Made by a program: the position numbers and the translations under genes
Notes under the pieces: model-generated
Databases searched by the model: none
What the model was told of the DNA's origin: nothing
Seen by the model: the letters and a program-made list of their open reading frames with translations, nothing else
In this document: piece by piece, positions 34,087 through 43,262 of the stretch
How the letters are laid out: every line of letters begins with the position of its first letter
Position numbering within the stretch: position 1 is the stretch's first letter
Assembly (NCBI GenBank): GCA_036008175.1
Contig: DASYOB010000062.1
Location: 37,918 to 101,917, forward strand
DNA from: DATARH01 sp036008175
GTDB taxonomy: Bacteria > Pseudomonadota > Alphaproteobacteria > ATCC43930 > CGMCC-115725
DNA length: 64,000 nucleotides
Direction: 5' to 3'

Positions 34087-36648
34087 CTAGGCGACGACAC
34101 TGACGATGCGGTTTGGCACGACCACGATTTTTTTCGGGGTGCGGCCTTCGAGAAAGCGCGTGACCTGCGGCAGCGCGAGTGCCGCTTCCTCGACCTCGCG
34201 CGTTGCCGCGTCGCGCGGCAGATCGAGGGTGGCGCGCAACTTGCCGTTGACTTGCACCGCGATCGTCACCTGCTCGTCGCGGGCGAGATCGGGATCCGCC
34301 TTCTGCCACGGCGTGTCGGCGAGCAACTCCGCGTGCCCGAGCGTCTGCCACATCTCCTCGGCGAGATGCGGCATCATCGGGCCGATGAGCCGGACCGCCG
34401 TATCCAGCCCTTCGCGCAAGACGCTGCCAGCGCCGGGATCGCCTGCCGGTAAGTCTTCAAGCGCATTGGTCAGCTCGCGGATGCGCGCCACCGCGCGGTT
34501 GAAGCGGAACTTGTCCAGATCGTCGGTGACAGCCGCTATTGTCTTGTGAATGAGGCGGCGAATCGCGTCGAGCGCCGGCGAAATCTGTTCCGGGATCGCG
34601 CTCGCCGGCGGCGGCAACGGGGCGTCGCGCTCCGACACTAGGCGCCACAGCCGGTTGACATAACGCCAACTCCCCTCGATCCCGGCATCGGTCCATTCGA
34701 GGTCGCGCTCGGGCGGGCTGTCGGACATCAAATAGAGCCGAGCGGTGTCGGCGCCATAGGTGTCGACGATGTCGTCGAGGTCCACCACGTTCTTCTTTGA
34801 CTTGCTCATCTTTTCGAGCCGGCCGATCGTGACCGGCTGGCCGGTAGAATCGACGAGCCGGCCGCTACCGTCCTCTGTCACCTCCTTCGGGAAAACCCAT
34901 TCCCCGGCGCTGTTTTGGTAGGTCTGGTGCAGGACCATGCCCTGCGTGAATAGCCCGGCGAAGGGCTCGTCGAGATCGATATAGCCGCACCGCTTCAGCG
35001 CCCGCGTGAAGAATCGCGAATAGAGCAGGTGCAGGACCGCGTGCTCGACCCCGCCGATATACTGGTCGACCGGCATCCAGTACTCGGCGGCGGCGCGGTC
35101 GAACGCTATCGGCGCGCGGGCCGAGCAGAAGCGCAGGAAATACCAGGACGAATCGAAGAAGGTATCGAGCGTGTCGGTTTCACGCGTCGCCGGGCCGTGG
35201 CAAGTTGGACAGGCAACATGCTTCCAGGTCGGATGGCGGTCGAGCGGGTTGCCGGGCTCGTCGAAGCTGACATCCTGCGGCAGCTCGACCGGCAAGTCCT
35301 TCTCCGGCACCGGCACGATGCCGCATTTCGGGCAGTGAATGAGCGGGATCGGGCAGCCCCAATAGCGCTGGCGCGACACCCCCCAATCGCGGAGCCGGTA
35401 CGCGATCGTCCGCTCGCCTCGGCCCAGCTGTTCCAGCCGCTCGCCGACCACGCGCTTTGCTTCCGCGACTGGCAGCCCGTCGAGGAAATCAGAATTGAAG
35501 ACGATCCCGTCCTCGACATAAGCGGTGTCACCGATCGAGAAATGTGCCGGGTCCTCGCCCGGCGGCAGGATCACCGCAATGACGGGCAGGCCATATTTGC
35601 GCGCAAAATCGAGATCGCGCTGGTCGTGCGCCGGACAGCCGAAGATCGCGCCGGTGCCGTATTCCATCAGTACGAAATTGGCGACATAGACCGGAACTCG
35701 CCGGTTCGGGTCGAGCGGATGGACGGCTTCCAGCGGAGTGCGGTAGCCGCGTTTCTCGGCTGCCTCGATGACCGCTTCGCTGGTGCCGAGCCGATCGCAC
35801 TCGACGATAAATTCGGCTAGGCTGGGATCGGCCTGGGCAAGCCGTGCCGACAGTGGATGATGCGGCGACAACGCCAGGAACGAGGCGCCGAACAGAGTGT
35901 CGGGCCGGGTCGTGAACACCTCGACCGTCTCGCTCCGACCGGCGATCGGGAACAGCACGCGCGCCCCCTCCGAGCGGCCGATCCACTTCTCCTGCATCAA
36001 CCGCACCCGCTCGGGCCAGCGGTCGAGTGTTTGCAACGCTGCCAACAGCTCGTCGCTGAACGCAGTGATGCGCAGGAACCACTGTGCCAGGACACGCTTT
36101 TCGACAAGCGCGCCGGAGCGCCAGCCATGGCCGTCGATCACCTGTTCGTTGGCCAGCACCGTGTTTTCGACCGGATCCCAATTGACCCAGGATTCCTTGC
36201 GGTATGCGAGCCCCGCAGCCAGGAAGTCGAGAAACATCTTCTGCTCGTGCCGGTAATATTCCGGGTGGCAGGCCGCTATCTCGCGCGTCCAGTCGTAGCC
36301 GAAGCCCATGCGCTGCAATTGCGCGCGCATCGTCGCGATGTTGTCGCGCGTCCAGTCGGCCGGATGCACCTTGGCGTCGATCGCCGCATTCTCCGCCGGC
36401 AGGCCGAAGGCGTCCCATCCCATCGGATGTAGCACGTTATAGCCCTGAGCGCGGCGATAGCGGGCGACGAGATCCCCCATCGTGTAGTTGCGAACGTGGC
36501 CGACATGCAGCTTGCCCGACGGGTACGGAAACATCTCAAGAACGTAGTATTTTACCCGCGTTGGGTCCTCGCGCGCCTTGAACAAGCCGTACTCCGTCCA
36601 GAGCCGCTGCCATTTCGCCTCATTTTCCCGAAAGTTGTAGCGCGACAT
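34087..36648 (-). CDS. leuS: Leucyl-tRNA synthetase
   Basis: Charges tRNA-Leu. The 853-residue class I enzyme has the HIGH motif in PYPSGKLHVGHVRNYTMGD, the editing CP1 domain (TTRPDTLFGASFLALSPHHP; YGTGAIFGCPAHDQRDLDFA), a zinc-like CPKC/CPTC pair, and the KMSKS loop RLEKMSKSKKNVVD. An anticodon-binding helical bundle and a C-terminal domain end in RKIVVVPNRIVSVVA-like sequence. I choose ATG 36648 (MSRYNFRENEAKW) because AGGA lies 7 bases upstream and the family starts here; an ATG at 36687 has no Shine-Dalgarno. Confidence 0.96.
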   Translation of the reverse strand: MSRYNFRENEAKWQRLWTEYGLFKAREDPTRVKYYVLEMFPYPSGKLHVGHVRNYTMGDLVARYRRAQGYNVLHPMGWDAFGLPAENAAIDAKVHPADWTRDNIATMRAQLQRMGFGYDWTREIAACHPEYYRHEQKMFLDFLAAGLAYRKESWVNWDPVENTVLANEQVIDGHGWRSGALVEKRVLAQWFLRITAFSDELLAALQTLDRWPERVRLMQEKWIGRSEGARVLFPIAGRSETVEVFTTRPDTLFGASFLALSPHHPLSARLAQADPSLAEFIVECDRLGTSEAVIEAAEKRGYRTPLEAVHPLDPNRRVPVYVANFVLMEYGTGAIFGCPAHDQRDLDFARKYGLPVIAVILPPGEDPAHFSIGDTAYVEDGIVFNSDFLDGLPVAEAKRVVGERLEQLGRGERTIAYRLRDWGVSRQRYWGCPIPLIHCPKCGIVPVPEKDLPVELPQDVSFDEPGNPLDRHPTWKHVACPTCHGPATRETDTLDTFFDSSWYFLRFCSARAPIAFDRAAAEYWMPVDQYIGGVEHAVLHLLYSRFFTRALKRCGYIDLDEPFAGLFTQGMVLHQTYQNSAGEWVFPKEVTEDGSGRLVDSTGQPVTIGRLEKMSKSKKNVVDLDDIVDTYGADTARLYLMSDSPPERDLEWTDAGIEGSWRYVNRLWRLVSERDAPLPPPASAIPEQISPALDAIRRLIHKTIAAVTDDLDKFRFNRAVARIRELTNALEDLPAGDPGAGSVLREGLDTAVRLIGPMMPHLAEEMWQTLGHAELLADTPWQKADPDLARDEQVTIAVQVNGKLRATLDLPRDAATREVEEAALALPQVTRFLEGRTPKKIVVVPNRIVSVVA

Positions 36649-36690
36649 GGTTTTTCCTGGCGCCGCATTCTTGCCCGCGGCCGCCATGGT

Positions 36691-37257
36691 TTACATCGAA
36701 TCGCGATAGGTCTGGGCGTGAATCTGGCGTGCGCGCTGCAGGATTGCGGATTCCAAATCGGCAATGGTCTGCCGCGCGATCGGGGTTTGTTTCCAATCGC
36801 CGCCCGGCGAACGCTCCTCACGCTCGACCGTTATCGCGAACGAGTCGCTTCGCAACGACCGCGACGTAATCAGAACCGTGACTCGCAGCCGCTCGTCGGG
36901 TTTTTGCGGCGGCGAGTACCACTCCGTCTTGAGCATTCCGCTCGCCGGGTCTTCCGCCGCGAGCGGCACAAAATTCAGCGTGTCATGCGCCGCGTTCCAC
37001 AAGCTTGGGCTCACGTCATCTCCGGTCTGCGGTCCCTGGCGGCGCTCAGAGGGTTTTTTCGCGAGACCCAGCACCGTGAAAATACTGGATTCGGTGTCCA
37101 TTCCAGACTCGGGCGCGACCGGCGGAGGCGTATTGCTCGGGAGCGTCGTCTCGACCGGGATCGAAGCGTCGCTCGGACGGTTTGAGCCGCAAGACGCGGT
37201 CAGCAACGAAAGGCTTGCGGCCAGGAGGATCAACAGGCGGTAATGGCGAATATGCAT
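36691..37257 (-). CDS. DUF3576 domain lipoprotein
   Basis: A 188-residue envelope protein. It starts MHIRHYRLLILLAASLSLLT with a lipobox-like TASC at about residues 22-25, so it is probably lipidated and exported. The mature part has a Ser/Pro-rich linker and then the DUF3576 domain (SLWNAAHDTLNFVPLAAEDP, YSPPQKPDERLRVTVLI, ERSPGGDWKQTPIARQTIAD). The family sits next to leuS-lptE in alphaproteobacteria, which suggests an outer-membrane role, but no function is established. The frame stays open far upstream of this start, but only the segment from 37257 resembles the family. Confidence 0.85.
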   Translation of the reverse strand: MHIRHYRLLILLAASLSLLTASCGSNRPSDASIPVETTLPSNTPPPVAPESGMDTESSIFTVLGLAKKPSERRQGPQTGDDVSPSLWNAAHDTLNFVPLAAEDPASGMLKTEWYSPPQKPDERLRVTVLITSRSLRSDSFAITVEREERSPGGDWKQTPIARQTIADLESAILQRARQIHAQTYRDSM

Positions 37258-37330
37258 GGCGCGATTCCAGGACCGCGGCGATAGCGGGCTCGCGGTCAGC
37301 GGGATATTTTTTGCCAGGAATGGAGCCGTT

Positions 37331-38038
37331 ATGGAAGAGGTGCCGTTTCTAGGAGCAGTTAGCGGCAATCTTGCCGCGGTTTGCGGCCGAATCGAGGTGG
37401 CCGCGCGCGCTGCCGGGCGTCCCCCCGAGGGGGTATCGCTGATCGCCGTCAGCAAGACGCAACCGGCCGAGGCGGTGCGCGAGGCGCTGCGAGCCGGGCA
37501 GCGCCTCTTCGGTGAGAATCGGGTGCAGGAAGGGCTCGCGAAATTTCCGGGATTGCGCCGTGAATTCCCGGACCTCGTGTCGCACCTAATTGGCCCCTTG
37601 CAGACCAATAAGGTGCGCGACGCGGTTGCCCATTTCGACGTAATCGAAACGGTCGACCGGCTCAGGCTTGCCGAGGCAATCGCCCGCGAGATGGAGCGTA
37701 CCGGTCGTCGGCCGTCTTGTTTCATCGAGGTCAACACCGGCGAGGAGGCGCAAAAAGCCGGTGTCCTGCCGGAAGCGGCCGACGATTTCATCGCCGAGTG
37801 CCGCGACCGACTCGGGCTGCCGATCGTCGGCCTGATGTGCATTCCGCCCGAGCGCGAGGAGCCCGCGCTGCATTTCGCGCTGTTGCGCGAGATCGCTCGG
37901 CGCAACAGCCTCAATGGCCTCAGCATGGGGATGAGCGCCGATTTTGAGACCGCGATCCGGTTCGGCGCCACGCACGTCCGGGTCGGAACCGCCATCTTCG
38001 GCGCCCGCCGCGTCGCTGCGAGTGCAGCCGAGGGCTAG
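37331..38038 (+). CDS. YggS family pyridoxal-phosphate homeostasis protein
   Basis: A 235-residue PLP-binding protein (PLPHP/PROSC family) that buffers pyridoxal phosphate and affects amino-acid balance; it has no known catalytic reaction. It shows GVSLIAVSKTQPAEAVREAL with the Lys that binds PLP, FGENRVQEGLAK, SHLIGPLQTNKVRDA, IEVNTGEEAQKAGVLP and LSMGMSADFETAIRFGATHV. The ATG at 37331 is preceded by GGAATGGAG. It is divergent from the DUF3576 gene and convergent with ribA (12-base gap). Confidence 0.93.
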   Translation: MEEVPFLGAVSGNLAAVCGRIEVAARAAGRPPEGVSLIAVSKTQPAEAVREALRAGQRLFGENRVQEGLAKFPGLRREFPDLVSHLIGPLQTNKVRDAVAHFDVIETVDRLRLAEAIAREMERTGRRPSCFIEVNTGEEAQKAGVLPEAADDFIAECRDRLGLPIVGLMCIPPEREEPALHFALLREIARRNSLNGLSMGMSADFETAIRFGATHVRVGTAIFGARRVAASAAEG

Positions 38039-38050
38039 GCGGAGCTCGGC

Positions 38051-39178
38051 CTACAGCAAGTGGCCGCTGCGGGTCGCCTTGGTGTGCAGGTACCGCTCGT
38101 TGTGACCGTTCGCCGGGAAGACATGCGGCACCCGTTCGATGACGTGAATGCCGTAGCGCCCGAGCGCGGCCACCTTTTCCGGATTGTTGGTCAATAGCCG
38201 GACCGTGTTGAAGCCTAGCTGGCGCAGCATCTCGGCCGCTGGGAGGTAGACCCGTTCGTCGGCGTCGAAGCCGAGTTGCTCGTTGGCGTCGACCGTGTCG
38301 AACCCCGAATCCTGCAACTGGTAGGCGCGCAGCTTGTTGACGAGGCCGATGCCGCGGCCTTCCTGGGCAAGATAGAGCAGCACGCCGCCACCGGCCTCGG
38401 CGATCGCGGCGATCGCGCCGCGCAGCTGATCGCCGCAATCGCATCGCAGGCTCCCGAGGACATCGCCGGTGAAGCATTGCGAATGAATCCGCGCCAGAAC
38501 CGTCACGCCGGGACCGGGATCGCCGATCAGGATCGCGAGATGCTCGCTGCCGCCATCGCCCGGACGGAACGCGACGAGCCGCGCATCCTCGGCATCGGCG
38601 AGCGGTACCCGGGCTTCTGCGACCTGGGTCAACGCAGCCATCGCCGCCCGGCGCGTCAACACCTCCTCGATCTCGACAAAAGCGATATCGCTGCGCCGCC
38701 GGGCGAGCGCCGCCTCGGCCGGGGCAAGCGGCAGGATCAGCGCCGCCGGCAACAGCGCGGCGAGCTTAGCGAGCGCCACCGCGGCGCGCTCGGCGCCCTC
38801 GGCAATAACGGGCTCATGCCCGAGCCCGGGCGGCTCGACGCCGAGCGATGCGGCTGGATCAGCGAGATTGCGGATGACCGCCGCGGAAAGCTGCGGCGGC
38901 AGGGTTATCGAGACGGCGCCAGACAATGCATCGCGCCCGGCCAAGCCCAGCGCCACGGCGCGCCGGCGGGTCAGCACCAGGCGGAGCGCGCGCGTCGACA
39001 CCTCGCAGAGTCGGCGCAGATTGGTCTCGTCGACGAACTCGGCCGCGAGCACCAGCATCGCGTCGCTGCCGCCGGAGAGCTGCACCGGCTCGCCGCGCCG
39101 CAACGCGACGATCGCTGCGTCGAGGGCGCGACCGGGTGGCCGCGACGAGTCCAGCGATGCGCCCAACCGTTCAACCAC
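38051..39178 (-). CDS. ribA: GTP cyclohydrolase II (RibA) with degenerate N-terminal domain
   Basis: Opens the GTP imidazole ring in riboflavin synthesis. The C-terminal part (about residues 195-375) has the RibA zinc site CFTGDVLGSLRCDCGDQLRG, LYLAQEGRGIGLVNKLRAYQ, and FDADERVYLPAAEMLRQLGF with the catalytic Tyr/Asp set, then LLTNNPEKVAALGRYGI. The N-terminal about 190 residues resemble a RibB-type domain but lack its clear acidic catalytic motif, so the DHBP synthase activity is probably lost. I choose GTG 39178 because AAGAGGTGTGAC precedes it; an in-frame GTG at 39232 is less well placed. Confidence 0.88.
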   Translation of the reverse strand: MVERLGASLDSSRPPGRALDAAIVALRRGEPVQLSGGSDAMLVLAAEFVDETNLRRLCEVSTRALRLVLTRRRAVALGLAGRDALSGAVSITLPPQLSAAVIRNLADPAASLGVEPPGLGHEPVIAEGAERAAVALAKLAALLPAALILPLAPAEAALARRRSDIAFVEIEEVLTRRAAMAALTQVAEARVPLADAEDARLVAFRPGDGGSEHLAILIGDPGPGVTVLARIHSQCFTGDVLGSLRCDCGDQLRGAIAAIAEAGGGVLLYLAQEGRGIGLVNKLRAYQLQDSGFDTVDANEQLGFDADERVYLPAAEMLRQLGFNTVRLLTNNPEKVAALGRYGIHVIERVPHVFPANGHNERYLHTKATRSGHLL

Positions 39179-39523
39179 GTCACACCTCTTGTCGCCGTCA
39201 CTATAGCCCAGGGTGCCGCGCAAATGATCCACCTCTGGCGCATGACTGCCGACCGAACCGCGCCTGAGCGCAAATGCACAAGCGGGCGCGCCTCAGCCAG
39301 ACCAAAACACCCGGTCGCGAGCGGTACAGTGGGCCGCCCTCGAAAGAGATGGTGCTTAGATTGCGATACGTAACCCGTGCCGACAGGTGCGTCATCTCGG
39401 GACGGGCGGCTGGAACAGGGCTAGTATTCCGTCGGGGATAAGGTTCGTCGGAAACGCGAATAAAGAAGCAATCGCTTAACGCGAAGACGTAGGGTTTGAG
39501 GATTGCAGGGGGCGCAGAACAGC
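39179..39523. other. Non-coding gap between ribA and the response regulator
   Basis: About 345 bases separating divergent ribA and the response regulator. I saw no gene, repeat or riboswitch in it. In particular I found no FMN riboswitch-like motif for ribA by eye. It must hold both promoters, but none can be identified with confidence. A TTG at 39503 in frame with the regulator is a possible alternative start. Confidence 0.5.
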
Positions 39524-40210
39524 ATGCGGGGTGACCGCAGGATCCTGATTGTCGACGACGATGCGGCCTTGCGCCGCTCGCTGGCCGAGCAGCTGGAGCG
39601 ACACGCCGAGTTCTCCGCGCTTCTATGCGAGAGTGCCGCGGCCGCCTTGGCCGTGATCCGGCGTGAGCCGTTTGATGCTGTCCTGCTCGGCGTCATCCTG
39701 CCGGACATGGATGGCCGCCGACTCTGTCGTCTGATGCGTGCGGCTGGTGTCACCGCCCCGATCATCATGCTGACGGGCGGCGACGGGGAGGCCGATTGCC
39801 TGACGCGGGCTGACAGCGGCGCCACCGATCAGCTCGCCAAGCCGTTCCGGCTCGGTACGCTATTGGAGCGGCTGCGGGCACATCTGGGTGAGAGCGCGCC
39901 CGCCGATGCGGCGGTTCTGACGATCGGGCCCTACAGCTTCGACCCTATAACCAAGTTGATGAGCGACAAAGACAGCCGCAAGATGGTGCGGCTCACCGAG
40001 AAGGAGACCGCGATCCTGCAATTTCTCTACCGGGCCGACCGGACAATCGGACGCGATACCCTGCTCGACCAGGTTTGGGGCTATAATGCCGGGGTGAGGA
40101 CGCATACGCTCGAAACCCACATTTATCGGCTGCGCCGTAAGATCGAGCGCGATCCCGCCCGTGCCGAAATCCTGGTGACCGAACCGGGCGGCTACCGGCT
40201 GTTGCGGTGA
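39524..40210 (+). CDS. OmpR/PhoB-type response regulator lacking the phospho-acceptor Asp
   Basis: A 228-residue DNA-binding regulator with an N-terminal receiver (acidic triad DDD at residues 11-13, Thr84, Lys106) and a C-terminal winged-helix trans_reg_C domain (about 135-228; VRLTEKETAILQFLYRADRT, GYNAGVRTHTLETHIYRLRR). In the position of the phosphorylated Asp (normally VLLDxxLP) the sequence reads DAVLLGVILPDMDG, so residue 56 is Gly (codon GGC at 39689-39691). This could lock signalling or replace phosphorylation with another input. The start at 39524 is preferred over TTG 39503. Its stop overlaps the glycosyltransferase start (GTGA). Confidence 0.9.
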   Translation: MRGDRRILIVDDDAALRRSLAEQLERHAEFSALLCESAAAALAVIRREPFDAVLLGVILPDMDGRRLCRLMRAAGVTAPIIMLTGGDGEADCLTRADSGATDQLAKPFRLGTLLERLRAHLGESAPADAAVLTIGPYSFDPITKLMSDKDSRKMVRLTEKETAILQFLYRADRTIGRDTLLDQVWGYNAGVRTHTLETHIYRLRRKIERDPARAEILVTEPGGYRLLR

Positions 40211-41121
40211 TCGCGGCGGGGGCAGCGGCCGATCTTATTATCGCCAGCGCTGCCGACGCCGGCTATTTTCCGTTGCTTCAGGACATGGTGCTGTCGGTGC
40301 GAGCGCAGCGCTCCAGCGCTGCGATCGGCGTGCTCGATCTGGGCCTCCTGCCGGAGCAGCGCGCCTGGCTTGCCGATCGGGTGACCCATTTGGTTCGCCC
40401 GGGCTGGGATCTCGATTTTCCGGGTCGCGACCGCGCCGCGGAGTCGTTCAAAGCGCAGGTCGCACGGCCATTTTTGCCGCGGCATTTCCCGGGCTATGAA
40501 ATGTACCTCTGGATCGACGCGGACGCTTGGCTGCAGGATTGGCGGGCGATCGAGCTGTATCGCGCTGCTGCGGGCCGCGACCGGCTGGCGATCGTCCCGG
40601 AGATCGACCGCGCCTACAAGCGGCATTACAAGCGCCCGAAGCTCTTCGGGCGCACGCTGGCGTGGAAGAATTACCGCGAGGCATTCGGCTGGCGCGCCGC
40701 CGACCGGCTCGGCCGCAATCCGATGGTGAACTGCGGGGTCTTCGCGCTACACCGAGAGGCACCGCATTGGCAGGCCTGGGAGCACCTGATCGCCCAGGTT
40801 CTGCAGCGCACTCGCTTCTTTTATGCTGAACAGACCGCGCTCAACTACGGGATCTTCGCGGAGAGGCTTCCCGTCAACTTTCTGCCCGCTTATTGCAACT
40901 GGCTGGCAGGCGACGCGGTCCCCGCCTTCGATGAGCGCAGCGGCCTCTTCGTCGAGCCCCATGCGCCGCACGAGACGATCGGGGTCATGCATCTCGCGGG
41001 CCCAGAACAGAAGACGCAGCGATTTCGTTTGCAGCGGCTCGACGGCGGCACGGTCGAGACCGTGCTGCGCTACGGCGCGACCCGGGAGTTATGCCGGCGG
41101 CCATTGGAGCTTACGGCTTGA
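40207..41121 (+). CDS. Nucleotide-diphospho-sugar glycosyltransferase (GT8-like)
   Basis: A 304-residue cytoplasmic glycosyltransferase-like protein with no signal or membrane segment. It shows the GT-A hallmark MYLWIDADAWLQDWRAIELY (DxD metal site, about residue 100), FKAQVARPFLPRHFPGYE before it, and RNPMVNCGVFALHREAPHWQ and FFYAEQTALNYGIFAERL. Acceptor and sugar are unknown. The start is GTG at 40207, overlapping the regulator stop, so the two are translationally coupled. Its 3' end overlaps the convergent GT39-type gene by 11 bases. Confidence 0.83.
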   Translation: MIAAGAAADLIIASAADAGYFPLLQDMVLSVRAQRSSAAIGVLDLGLLPEQRAWLADRVTHLVRPGWDLDFPGRDRAAESFKAQVARPFLPRHFPGYEMYLWIDADAWLQDWRAIELYRAAAGRDRLAIVPEIDRAYKRHYKRPKLFGRTLAWKNYREAFGWRAADRLGRNPMVNCGVFALHREAPHWQAWEHLIAQVLQRTRFFYAEQTALNYGIFAERLPVNFLPAYCNWLAGDAVPAFDERSGLFVEPHAPHETIGVMHLAGPEQKTQRFRLQRLDGGTVETVLRYGATRELCRRPLELTA

Positions 41122-42625
41122 CCCGGCCGTGGTAGCCGCGGGCGATGTAGAGCGCGTAGCTCCTCCCGCCGGCCGGGCCGGAGTCGATCGATATCGTCGC
41201 GATCGGCGTCAGCTCAGCGAATTGGGGTCGCATCTCACCGGCGAGCCCGTGTTCGGTCACGGCAAGGAAATCCTCGCCGCGATGGCGGTCGATGTTGTTG
41301 GCGAGCCGCCACTGGTCGGTAATCCCTGGGATCGGGCTCCATTCCACTGCGCCGAAAGGATGCGGGCGGACGTAGTAGATCAGAGCGGCCAGCAACTCGC
41401 GGTCATCGGCGAGAAGGGTAAGCCCGGGGTGGGTCGCCAGCATCGCGCTGACCCTCTCTCCGAGCATCCGCCAGCCGCGCAAGCGATGCAGTGGATCATA
41501 TTTCGCAGGGACGGCGATGCCGGCCGCGGCGAGCGCGTCGACCCCTCCGAACAGCACGATTGCTGCCGCTAGGTTCAAGGCGATAGACGCCGGAAGCGCC
41601 CGGCGCCAGCCGCCACCAAGAGCCCAGGCGACGACCAGCACGACCGCGGAAACATAGGTCGGCGCCGCCCAGTTTGGCTGCGCCCGCGACAGCAGGCTGA
41701 CACCGAGCATCATCGCCAGGGTCGGCAGAGCGAAAACTGCAAGGAGGCTGGCGCGCGGGTCGCGTAAAAAGCCCGGGCGGGCGACGATTGCGATCAGCGC
41801 GGCAAAGAACAGCGGTCCGAACACCCCAAATTGTGAGCCGAAGAACTCAAGAAGGGCACTCGGGTGGAACAGTGGCCCGGACAGTTCGGCATTGTCGCGG
41901 ACATGCAGGTAGCTGACGAAACCGTGGCTCCAATTCCACCATAGGTTTGGCAGATAGATCAGCAATGCGAGGCCCGAGGCGGCCAGCAGCAGCCGGAAAT
42001 AACGTCGCTCGCTACGCACTAACACCACATAGCCGAACGCCGAAAGGAGCCAGTACGCCATCGCGTATTTGGCGAGGAGCCCGACTCCGGCGGCTAGCCC
42101 GACCGCGATCCACCAACCGACACCGCCCGCCTCGCGCGCCCGAATAAAGGCATAGAGCGCCACTGCCCAACAGGGCAGCAGGACCGCGTCGGTCGAGATG
42201 ATGAAGGCCGATAGCGATACCGCAGGCAGGCTGGCGTAGGCCACGGCCGACCAAAATCCTGTCCGCCGGTCGTAAAGGCGCGCTGCGACCGCATAAACAA
42301 ACAGGGCGGTGCCGGCGTGCAACAGCGGGGCTGCAAGGCGGATCGCGAATTCGCTATCGCCGAAAAGCTCGGTCGTCAGCGCAATGACCCAGGCGACGAG
42401 CGGCGGCTTCGAATAATAGCCAAGCGCCGGATGCTGCGCCCAAAACCAATACTGTGCCTCGTCGGGGTACAGATCGGCTGATTGCAGGCCCAGCCAGACG
42501 AGCCGAGCGGCGGTGATCGCGGCCACCGCGCCAATCGACCAAGCAAAATAGGCGTGCCGCTCTCGCGCCGACCGCGCGGCGGCGGGCGTCCGGACCGGTG
42601 ATGTGGAGACACTGAGACCTGGCAT
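41111..42625 (-). CDS. GT39/ArnT-like membrane glycosyltransferase
   Basis: A 504-residue polytopic inner-membrane protein of the PMT/ArnT fold. It has about ten hydrophobic segments and the N-terminal periplasmic acidic motif LYPDEAQYWFWAQHPALGYY with the expected Asp/Glu catalytic pair, then KPPLVAWVIAL. These enzymes move sugars from polyprenyl phosphate to lipid A, protein or glycans. The C-terminal soluble domain is about 130 residues. The start at 42625 (MPGLSVSTSPVRTPAAARSA) is tentative; an ATG at 42685 is also in frame. It is divergent from the CHRD gene. Confidence 0.85.
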   Translation of the reverse strand: MPGLSVSTSPVRTPAAARSARERHAYFAWSIGAVAAITAARLVWLGLQSADLYPDEAQYWFWAQHPALGYYSKPPLVAWVIALTTELFGDSEFAIRLAAPLLHAGTALFVYAVAARLYDRRTGFWSAVAYASLPAVSLSAFIISTDAVLLPCWAVALYAFIRAREAGGVGWWIAVGLAAGVGLLAKYAMAYWLLSAFGYVVLVRSERRYFRLLLAASGLALLIYLPNLWWNWSHGFVSYLHVRDNAELSGPLFHPSALLEFFGSQFGVFGPLFFAALIAIVARPGFLRDPRASLLAVFALPTLAMMLGVSLLSRAQPNWAAPTYVSAVVLVVAWALGGGWRRALPASIALNLAAAIVLFGGVDALAAAGIAVPAKYDPLHRLRGWRMLGERVSAMLATHPGLTLLADDRELLAALIYYVRPHPFGAVEWSPIPGITDQWRLANNIDRHRGEDFLAVTEHGLAGEMRPQFAELTPIATISIDSGPAGGRSYALYIARGYHGRVKP

Positions 42626-42830
42626 AGGTTGGCGGACGAGGTTGCGACCCGCCGCAGCATAAGCGAAAGAGTATGCGGGCAACATCGATGGCGGCTGCCG
42701 GTTTCTTGCGGCAAAAAAAGCAAATCGTCCCAGCTGTGGGTTGCGTCGGGGCTAGGGTCTCCTTTATACGCGGGTGCCGGCGCGGCTTGGAGCTGCAACA
42801 CACGGAGATCGGCACAGAGGGGAGGACAGA

Positions 42831-43253
42831 ATGCGTAAAACGGTAGTCGTTCTCGGTTTTCTTGCGGCGGCGGCGACGTTGCCTTATGCGCAGGCAGCGA
42901 TGGTCGCCTACAAGGCAACTTCCGGCGGGGCCGCCGAGGTTCCGCCGACGAACTCGCCGGGGAAGGGAACCGCGGAAGTCAACGCCGACAGTACGACCAA
43001 CCAGCTGTCGTGGCGGGTCGAGTTCACCGGGCTCAGCGGTCCGGCGACGGCGGCGCACATCCACTGCGGCGCCGCAGCCGGGGCCAATGCCGGAGTGGCG
43101 GTGCCGCTGGGGAACAATCCTACCAGTCCGATTACCGGATCGGGTTCGATGACTCCTGCGCAAATGGCCGATCTGCAGGCCGGAAAGTGCTACGTCAACA
43201 TTCACACCGCGGCCAACCCGGGCGGCGAGATCCGCGGCCAGCTGACGCATTAG
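42831..43253 (+). CDS. Secreted CHRD domain protein
   Basis: A 140-residue exported protein. The signal peptide covers about residues 1-22 (MRKTVVVLGFLAAAATLPYA), and the rest is one CHRD domain (AYKATSGGAAEVPPTNSPGK, LSWRVEFTGLSGPATAAHIH, CYVNIHTAANPGGEIRGQLT). The chordin-type domain is found in many secreted bacterial proteins of unknown role. The Shine-Dalgarno GGGGAGGA sits 5-12 bases upstream. It is divergent from the GT39-type gene and convergent with an exported protein gene. Confidence 0.87.
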   Translation: MRKTVVVLGFLAAAATLPYAQAAMVAYKATSGGAAEVPPTNSPGKGTAEVNADSTTNQLSWRVEFTGLSGPATAAHIHCGAAAGANAGVAVPLGNNPTSPITGSGSMTPAQMADLQAGKCYVNIHTAANPGGEIRGQLTH

Positions 43254-43262
43254 GCGTCCGGT

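Noticed and set aside
35185..35200. A GTTTCACG half-site in leuS as a third parS
   Set aside because: Only half of the palindrome is present.
37258..37995. N-terminal extension of the DUF3576 gene by 246 codons
   Set aside because: That part is antisense to the YggS gene and has no family match; the signal peptide starts at 37257.
38276..39373. Long plus-strand frame over ribA
   Set aside because: No family features; ribA motifs lie on the other strand.
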